DNA of 46,847 nt, from the NCBI GenBank assembly GCA_025356395.1, contig JANXTA010000119.1, positions 1 to 46,847 of the forward strand, read 5' to 3'. Of the stretch, positions 42,376 to 46,847 are shown one piece after another. Both the position numbers and the translations under genes were made by a program. The stretch's first letter is position 1. Every line of letters starts with the position of its first letter. The notes beneath the pieces were generated by a model. It was not told the DNA's origin, made no database searches, and was given only the letters and a program-made list of their open reading frames with translations. The stretch comes from Betaproteobacteria bacterium (GTDB lineage: Bacteria; Pseudomonadota; Gammaproteobacteria; Burkholderiales; Burkholderiaceae_D).

Positions 42376-43326
42376 ATGTCGGCCCCATGGCGTGTTCTCT
42401 TGCTCTTCCTCGCGATCGCGATCGCAGCGCTTCTCCTGATGCGGCTCTGGTCGGAGGTACCGGTCGCTCCGTCGCCCGTCGTGAAGCCAGTCGCTCCGTC
42501 CACGCCGCCCGTCGCATCCCTGTCGTCCGCCCCGCCCGCGGCCGTCGAGACAACGCCGGCCGACAAGGCACCGCCGATCAATCCAGCGCTCGTGAAGGGC
42601 TTCTCGACATCCATCAACTATCGCGACTTCATCGCGTTCGCGAAGCGCGACATCGCACCTGGTGGCGGCGCCTATGCGATTCAGGCGGAAGTGGACTGCG
42701 ACTTCGTGAAGGCGGTGCTGGAAGCCGTCAATCACGGGTCGAAGGAAGCCTCTCCGGACTCCCGAAACATCGTCGCGCGTGCCGAGGCGCGCACGTTGCT
42801 CGAAGCGCGCTGCGGAACGCTGATGCAGCAGGAGGTCGGCGCGCGGACGTCCTTCGAACTGAAGCGCAGCGGTAAGGACCGCCTCGACCCGATGCTGCAG
42901 CTGCGCGACCAGTTCTACGATCCGCGCTTCAAGGCGGACCGGGCTTATCGCGACGCATTCGTCGCGCGCGTCGTGGAGATGCAGGATCCGCTGATGTGGA
43001 CGCGATACGCGTCGAGGCTGGTCGACAGTGACTCGATCGCCGGCACCGCGTCCTTCGATGGCGTCGCCTATTCCGGCACCGACTACCTTGCGCTCGTGGC
43101 TGCGATCGAGCTCGTGCCGTGCGCACTCCGCTTCGACTGCGCGCGCCTCGACACGAACGTCGCGGTCGCATGCCTGCAGCACCACGTCTGCGCACACGAT
43201 CGATTCGAACTCGAGAAACTCAGGGCAGCGGCACAGCGCTACGACTTCCTGCGGGTGCTGGTACTGCACGAGGCCCTGATCACCGCCTTGAAGATGCAAA
43301 GAGTCGCCGTATTCATCAAGTCGTGA
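42376..43326 (+). CDS. Hypothetical membrane-anchored periplasmic protein
   Basis: 316 residues with one N-terminal helix (residues 6-24, VLLLFLAIAIAALLLMRLW), then a Pro/Ala/Val-rich linker (28-72) and a helical soluble domain. Cysteines occur near EVDCDF, EARCGT and a cluster LVPCALRFDCARLDTNVAVA ending CLQHHVC, which suggests disulfides in the periplasm. I do not recognise the family. It lies 69 bases upstream of the dehydrogenase gene. Confidence 0.65.
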   Translation: MSAPWRVLLLFLAIAIAALLLMRLWSEVPVAPSPVVKPVAPSTPPVASLSSAPPAAVETTPADKAPPINPALVKGFSTSINYRDFIAFAKRDIAPGGGAYAIQAEVDCDFVKAVLEAVNHGSKEASPDSRNIVARAEARTLLEARCGTLMQQEVGARTSFELKRSGKDRLDPMLQLRDQFYDPRFKADRAYRDAFVARVVEMQDPLMWTRYASRLVDSDSIAGTASFDGVAYSGTDYLALVAAIELVPCALRFDCARLDTNVAVACLQHHVCAHDRFELEKLRAAAQRYDFLRVLVLHEALITALKMQRVAVFIKS

Positions 43327-43394
43327 CGAATGCAAATCGACTGGCGGCGGGACAGGCCCTTAGAATCGAGCGCACCCCCACCCCGAGGACCGCG

Positions 43395-44432
43395 ATGACC
43401 GAAGCCCGAGCAACCATCCCCGCCACCCTGATTCCCGGCGACGGCATCGGACCCGAGATCATCGAAGCCGCGGTGCTGATCCTCGAGACGCTGGGTGCGC
43501 CGTTCGCGTGGGACGTCCATCAGGCCGGCCTGGCAGGCATCGAGGCGCACGGCGATCCCTTGCCCGCCACCACGCTGGCCAGCATCCGCAGCACGCGGCT
43601 CGCGTTGAAGGGTCCGCTCGCGACGCCCTCGGGCGGCGGCTATCGCTCGTCGAACGTCCGGCTGCGCGAGGAGTTCCAGCTCTACGCCAACGTCCGTCCG
43701 GGCCTGACGCTGATGCCCGGCGGTCGCTACGACGACATCGACCTCGTGCTGATCCGCGAGAACCTCGAAGGCCTGTACGTCGGCTTCGAGCACTACATCC
43801 CGATCGGCGACGACCCGCACGCGGTGGCGATCGGCTCGGGCGTCAACACGCGCGCCGGGTCGCGACGCATCGCCGAATTCGCGTTCGACTACGCGCTCAA
43901 GAACGGGCGCAAGAAGGTCACGATCGTCCACAAGGCCAACATCATGAAGGCGCTGACCGGCGTCTTCCTCGACACGGCACGCGACGTGGCGAAGGCCTAC
44001 GAGGGCCGCGTCGAAGTCGACGAACGCATCGTCGATGCCTGTGCGATGCAGCTGGTGCTGAACCCCTGGCAGTTCGACGTAATCCTCACCACCAACCTGT
44101 TCGGCGACATCCTGTCCGACGAGATCGCGGGCCTGGTGGGCGGGCTCGGCAACGCGCCCGGCGGCAACATCGGCATCAACGCGGCGATCTTCGAGGCCGT
44201 GCACGGATCGGCACCCGACATCGCCGGCAAGGGCATCGCCAATCCCACGGCGCTTCTGCTGGCGGCCGCGATGATGCTGGACCACGTCGACCGTCACGAC
44301 CTCGCCACGACCTTGCGCGAAGCGATCGACGGGTGCCTGAACGTCGACGGCATCCGTACCGGCGACCTCGGTGGCAAGGCCAGCACGAAGGAATATACGG
44401 CGGCGCTGGTGCGACGGATCAAGGCTGCGTAG
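43395..44432 (+). CDS. Isocitrate/isopropylmalate dehydrogenase family protein, NAD-IDH type
   Basis: 345 residues from the ATG at 43395 with GAGGA upstream. The beta-decarboxylating dehydrogenase fold starts LIPGDGIGPEIIEAA. The substrate segment SSNVRLREEFQLYANVRP (Ser85, Asn87, Arg91, Arg101) fits isocitrate better than isopropylmalate. TTNLFGDILSDEIAGLVGGL holds the metal aspartates, and AVHGSAPDIAGKGIANPTAL binds the nucleotide. It should oxidise isocitrate to 2-oxoglutarate; tartrate- or homoisocitrate-type activity cannot be excluded. It ends eight bases before the stop of a convergent small gene. Confidence 0.88.
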   Translation: MTEARATIPATLIPGDGIGPEIIEAAVLILETLGAPFAWDVHQAGLAGIEAHGDPLPATTLASIRSTRLALKGPLATPSGGGYRSSNVRLREEFQLYANVRPGLTLMPGGRYDDIDLVLIRENLEGLYVGFEHYIPIGDDPHAVAIGSGVNTRAGSRRIAEFAFDYALKNGRKKVTIVHKANIMKALTGVFLDTARDVAKAYEGRVEVDERIVDACAMQLVLNPWQFDVILTTNLFGDILSDEIAGLVGGLGNAPGGNIGINAAIFEAVHGSAPDIAGKGIANPTALLLAAAMMLDHVDRHDLATTLREAIDGCLNVDGIRTGDLGGKASTKEYTAALVRRIKAA

Positions 44433-44440
44433 GGCGCTCC

Positions 44441-44695
44441 TCAGGGCAGCGTGCCCTTCGTGCAGACCGGCGGCGAGGCTGCGCCAGCCCCGGCGGTGCA
44501 CGACCACACGGTGCGGTTGCTGAGGAACCAGGCGAAGTTGCCGGCGCCCGATACCCCGACCGGAACGATCGTGGTCCCGATCGTCGGGGCTGGTGGAAGT
44601 CCCTGCCCGACCTGAGCACCGGCCGACGACAGGAAGGCACCCGATGCGCCTCCGACGACCAGCGCAATCGCCACTGCGATGTAGTTGCGTTTCAT
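44441..44695 (-). CDS. Small exported hypothetical protein
   Basis: 84 residues from the ATG at 44695, which has GGAGAG upstream. A signal peptide (MKRNYIAVAIALVVGGASGA, cleavage about residue 30 after SSAGAQ) precedes a mature part of about 54 residues with two cysteines (VWSCTAG and PPVCTKG), a possible disulfide. No family is recognised. It diverges from the antitoxin gene at 44773. Confidence 0.6.
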   Translation of the reverse strand: MKRNYIAVAIALVVGGASGAFLSSAGAQVGQGLPPAPTIGTTIVPVGVSGAGNFAWFLSNRTVWSCTAGAGAASPPVCTKGTLP

Positions 44696-44737
44696 TTTTC
44701 TCTCCGGTGAACAAGCTGGCAATCATCAATTCGAATG

Positions 44738-44783
44738 TTGACTTTGCAGTAGGACGTCGCTAGCGTGTATACATGGATATACA
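44738..44783 (+). promoter_or_regulatory. Antitoxin promoter and start-codon operator
   Basis: TTGACT at 44738-44743 with a 17-base spacer to TAGCGT (44761-44766) would start transcription close to the ATG at 44773. A perfect inverted repeat TGTATA-N6-TATACA (44766-44783) spans that ATG. Both suggest a nearly leaderless mRNA whose start is covered by the antitoxin itself. Autoregulation is inference. Confidence 0.5.
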
Positions 44784-45054
44784 AGATGAGACCGTGACGA
44801 AAACCATTGCACTCCGCGTCGCACGCTGGGGAAACAGTCTGGCAGTCCGCTTGCCGGTCGCGTACGTGCGCCGTGCGAATCTGCTCGATGGGGACACGCT
44901 GGTGCTAGCAGAGGCGGCCGACGGGACGTTATCGCTGACTCCTCACAAGCCTTTTGATCGCGCGGCGTTCGTCCGGAAACTCAAGCGGACCGGCAAAGAA
45001 ACTCCGCTAGGCGAATCGACCGTCGAGCAGATGCGCCGCGAAAACCGGTATTGA
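44773..45054 (+). CDS. AbrB/MazE-type antitoxin
   Basis: 93 residues. The swapped-hairpin DNA-binding domain is residues 10-60 with the hallmark RVARWGNSLAVRLPVAYVRR, followed by GDTLVLAEAADGTLSLTPH. The C-terminal tail (about 61-93, with ESTVEQMRRENRY) should wrap the toxin. It is followed after ten bases by a PIN-domain toxin, the VapBC type of pair. There is no ribosome binding site, which fits the leaderless promoter. Expected to neutralise the toxin and repress the pair. Confidence 0.9.
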   Translation: MDIQDETVTKTIALRVARWGNSLAVRLPVAYVRRANLLDGDTLVLAEAADGTLSLTPHKPFDRAAFVRKLKRTGKETPLGESTVEQMRRENRY

Positions 45055-45064
45055 TGGTCTGCCG

Positions 45065-45541
45065 ATGATCTACGTCGAGACCAGCGTCCTCGTGGCGTTG
45101 CATACCGACGAACGCTTCACTTCGTCGGTCAGTCACTGGTACGCCAACCTGCGCGGCACCGTATTGGCAACGGCTGACTGTACCGTCACCGAATTCGCGA
45201 GTGCGCTCGAACAGAAGAAGCGCACCGGCGAACTCGGAACCGCTGAAGCCCGGCGCATCTGGCGTCACTTCGAAGACCAGTGCGTGGAAGACGTGCGTCT
45301 CTTGCCCGTCGAACGAGACCTCTATGCGGTTGCTTCTTCCTTGATCCAGGGAACGACTTTCGGCTTGCGTGCAGGTGACGCCTTGCATCTCGCGGTCGCT
45401 TGGCGTTCGGCTACAGATGCCTTCGCGACACTCGATATCGTGCTGCAGAAGACCGCCGGGGCGAAGCAGATGCAGGTCGTGGCATTCGTCGATCCATTCG
45501 GTACCGTGGCAAAAACCCGGAAGGCTCGACCGCGACGGTAA
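45065..45541 (+). CDS. PIN-domain toxin, VapC-type
   Basis: A 158-residue PIN ribonuclease. Candidate metal-site acids are Glu43 (TEFASAL), Asp105 (RAGDALHLA) and Asp124 (FATLDIVL). The first position, normally Asp in YxDTS, is Glu5 (MIYVETSVLV), a conservative change seen in some PIN proteins. The basic tail KTRKARPRR may aid RNA binding. Its target RNA cannot be read from sequence. It ends 13 bases from the convergent pobA stop. Confidence 0.88.
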   Translation: MIYVETSVLVALHTDERFTSSVSHWYANLRGTVLATADCTVTEFASALEQKKRTGELGTAEARRIWRHFEDQCVEDVRLLPVERDLYAVASSLIQGTTFGLRAGDALHLAVAWRSATDAFATLDIVLQKTAGAKQMQVVAFVDPFGTVAKTRKARPRR

Positions 45542-45554
45542 CGGCGTTATGCCG

Positions 45555-46733
45555 TCACTCGCTGAACGGCAACCCAACGTAGTTCTCGGCCACCACCCGC
45601 CCACCGGCTTCCGACGACGTCACGTAGGCCAGCTCGCTGCGCTGAACGCGATCCATGAACGGCGTGCTCTCCGGGAACCGGTGCAGCATCGACGTCATCC
45701 ACCACGAGTAATGCTCGGCGCGCCAGACGCGCTTCAGGCAGGTGTCCGAATACGCCTTCAGCTTGGCGTCGTCGTGCGTCGTGTAGTGCGCGATCAGCGC
45801 CTTCGACAACACCCGCACGTCGGCAACCGCGAGGTTCATGCCCTTGGCGCCGGTGGGCGGCACGATGTGGGCCGAGTCGCCGGCCAGGAACAGACGGCCG
45901 TACTGCATCGGCTCGCAGACGAAGCTGCGCATCGGCGTGATGCCCTTCTGGACGATCGGGCCTTCGTTGACCTTCCAGCCATCGTCGGTCTCGAGTCGCG
46001 TGTGCAGCTCGGCCCAGATGCGGTCGTCGCTCCAGTTCCCGATGTCCTCGTCGGGTTCGCACTGCAGGTAGAGCCGCGTCACCTTCTCGGAACGCATCGA
46101 GAACAACGCGAAGCCGCGTTCGTGATTGGCGTAGACCAGCTCGTGCGATGACGGCTCGGCCTCGGCGAGGATGCCCAGCCACGCGAACGGATAGATGCGA
46201 TCGAAGACCTTGAGTGCACCTTCGGGGATGGAGGGGCGGCAGATGCCGTGGAAGCCATCGCAGCCGGCGATGTAGTCGCACGCGATCTCGACGCGTTCGC
46301 CCGCATGCAGGCAGGTCACCGTCGGCCGTTCGCCGTCGAGACCGTGGATCGCGACTTCAGAGGCTTCCCAGAGCAGCGCCTGACCGCTCTCGGCGCGTGC
46401 CGCGATCAGGTCCTTGACCACTTCATGCTGGCCGTAGACGACGATCGCGCGACCACCCGACAATGCGTTCAGGTCGATGCGATGCCGCTTGCGATCGAAA
46501 AGCAGCTCGATGCCTTCGTGCGGCAACCCCTCGCGATGCATGCGCTCGCCGACCCCGGCCTCGTCGAGCGTGTCGATGGTGCCCTGCTCCAGCACGCCGG
46601 CGCGAATGCGCTCCTCCGCATAGCGCCGGTCGTGACGTTCGACGATGACGTTGTCGATGCCGGCGAGATGCAGGAGGTGACCGAGCAGCAGACCCGCGGG
46701 GCCGGCACCGACGATGGCAACTTGTGTATGCAT
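45555..46733 (-). CDS. pobA: 4-hydroxybenzoate 3-monooxygenase
   Basis: A 392-residue FAD monooxygenase that converts 4-hydroxybenzoate to protocatechuate with NADPH and oxygen. The FAD site GAGPAG is at 9-14. The motif ERIRAGVLEQGTIDTLDEAG is characteristic of PobA, as are CDYIAGCDGFHGICR and LFLAGDSAHIVPPTGAKGMN. No ring-cleavage genes are in the window, and a PobR-type regulator would be expected just beyond the right edge. Confidence 0.95.
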   Translation of the reverse strand: MHTQVAIVGAGPAGLLLGHLLHLAGIDNVIVERHDRRYAEERIRAGVLEQGTIDTLDEAGVGERMHREGLPHEGIELLFDRKRHRIDLNALSGGRAIVVYGQHEVVKDLIAARAESGQALLWEASEVAIHGLDGERPTVTCLHAGERVEIACDYIAGCDGFHGICRPSIPEGALKVFDRIYPFAWLGILAEAEPSSHELVYANHERGFALFSMRSEKVTRLYLQCEPDEDIGNWSDDRIWAELHTRLETDDGWKVNEGPIVQKGITPMRSFVCEPMQYGRLFLAGDSAHIVPPTGAKGMNLAVADVRVLSKALIAHYTTHDDAKLKAYSDTCLKRVWRAEHYSWWMTSMLHRFPESTPFMDRVQRSELAYVTSSEAGGRVVAENYVGLPFSE

Positions 46734-46756
46734 TTGAACCTGCCTCGATAGACACT

Positions 46757-46847
46757 CTCCCCCAACTGTTGGAGGGTTGGGGAGGGGGCGAGCGAAGCGA
46801 GCGATGGTGTTCGTCCTGGCACCATCGCTCGCCTTCCGCGAGCCCCC
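46757..46847. repeat. Palindromic intergenic element upstream of pobA, cut by the window end
   Basis: Two adjacent palindromes. CCCCAAC/GTTGGGG spans 46760-46782. A second, GCGAGCGATGGTG, loop TTCGTCCTGG, CACCATCGCTCGC, spans 46797-46832 with a 13-base perfect stem. Outer GGGGGC/GCCCCC arms near 46784 and 46847 could extend it. It looks like a dispersed repeat or a terminator; it recalls the C5/G5 hairpins at 11845 and 15100. Confidence 0.6.

Noticed and set aside
40179-42875. Plus-strand open frame of about 900 codons over the PEP-CTERM gene region
   Set aside because: It is a shadow of the PEP-CTERM, transferase and hypothetical genes; its residues are mostly Arg, with no domain.
1-46847. 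tRNA or rRNA genes
   Set aside because: I looked in all intergenic gaps for T-loop GGTTCGA-type motifs with matching arms and CCA ends and found none that folds convincingly.

Overview
The window looks like a GC-rich betaproteobacterial chromosome, probably Burkholderiales or a near relative. The order recG ... oxyR-dps-ubiA, convergent with yggS-proC and divergent from pilT-pilU, is the main reason. OxyR carries Cys199 and Cys208 at the E. coli positions, and a PEP-CTERM protein implies an exosortase system elsewhere in the genome. This placement is inference from gene order and families; no search was run.

Layout. 1-141 is the 5' end of an IS481-type insertion sequence cut by the window edge. 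It abuts a decayed gene (142-587). Two small ORFs and a heavily degraded HELFH-type metallopeptidase-like pseudogene follow (to 2878). 2893-7547 is a minus-strand block: Gfo/Idh oxidoreductase, YbaK-like deacylase, glutathione peroxidase, pilU, a small membrane protein, and pilT. 7820-11785 holds yggS-proC (plus) facing ubiA-dps-oxyR (minus).

11875-24072 is a 12-gene minus-strand catabolic operon under a divergent LysR gene (24187-25077). It encodes a MaoC-type hydratase, a complete LIV-type ABC importer, aldehyde dehydrogenase, SDR, acyl-CoA dehydrogenase, class III CoA-transferase, CitE-like CoA-ester lyase, and a lone TRAP binding protein. The set and order resemble the Pseudomonas itaconate cluster (LysR | hydratase, acyl-CoA dehydrogenase, CoA-transferase, lyase, TRAP). 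I infer a C5-dicarboxylate route that ends in acetyl-CoA plus pyruvate.

25251-28543 is the most unusual part. It holds two copies of a three-gene cassette: peptide A, peptide B, and a small four-helix membrane protein C. The peptides are 46-52 residues long with 14-residue, double-glycine-type leaders and a conserved GxxxG in each mature part. They look like two-peptide (class IIb-like) bacteriocin precursors with a candidate immunity protein. Copy 1 has a peptide A broken by a one-base insertion; copy 2 is intact. A secreted MetX-like hydrolase and a coupled membrane protein lie between the copies on the other strand.

28613-33107 contains a small membrane protein, an AAA ATPase, a NUDIX/GNAT deletion chimera, recG and ridA. 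33439-41592 carries a KimA-like permease, a cupin, a decayed DUF2252 gene with a nonsense codon and an 8-bp repeat expansion, several unknown small proteins, a secreted MBL-fold protein and a PEP-CTERM protein. 41637-46733 has a glutathione transferase, an unknown membrane-anchored protein, an isocitrate dehydrogenase-type enzyme, an AbrB/PIN toxin-antitoxin pair with a start-codon operator, and pobA. Pseudogenes are frequent (at least five loci), so either local gene decay or assembly indels should be considered; nonsense codons and deletions argue against indel error alone.
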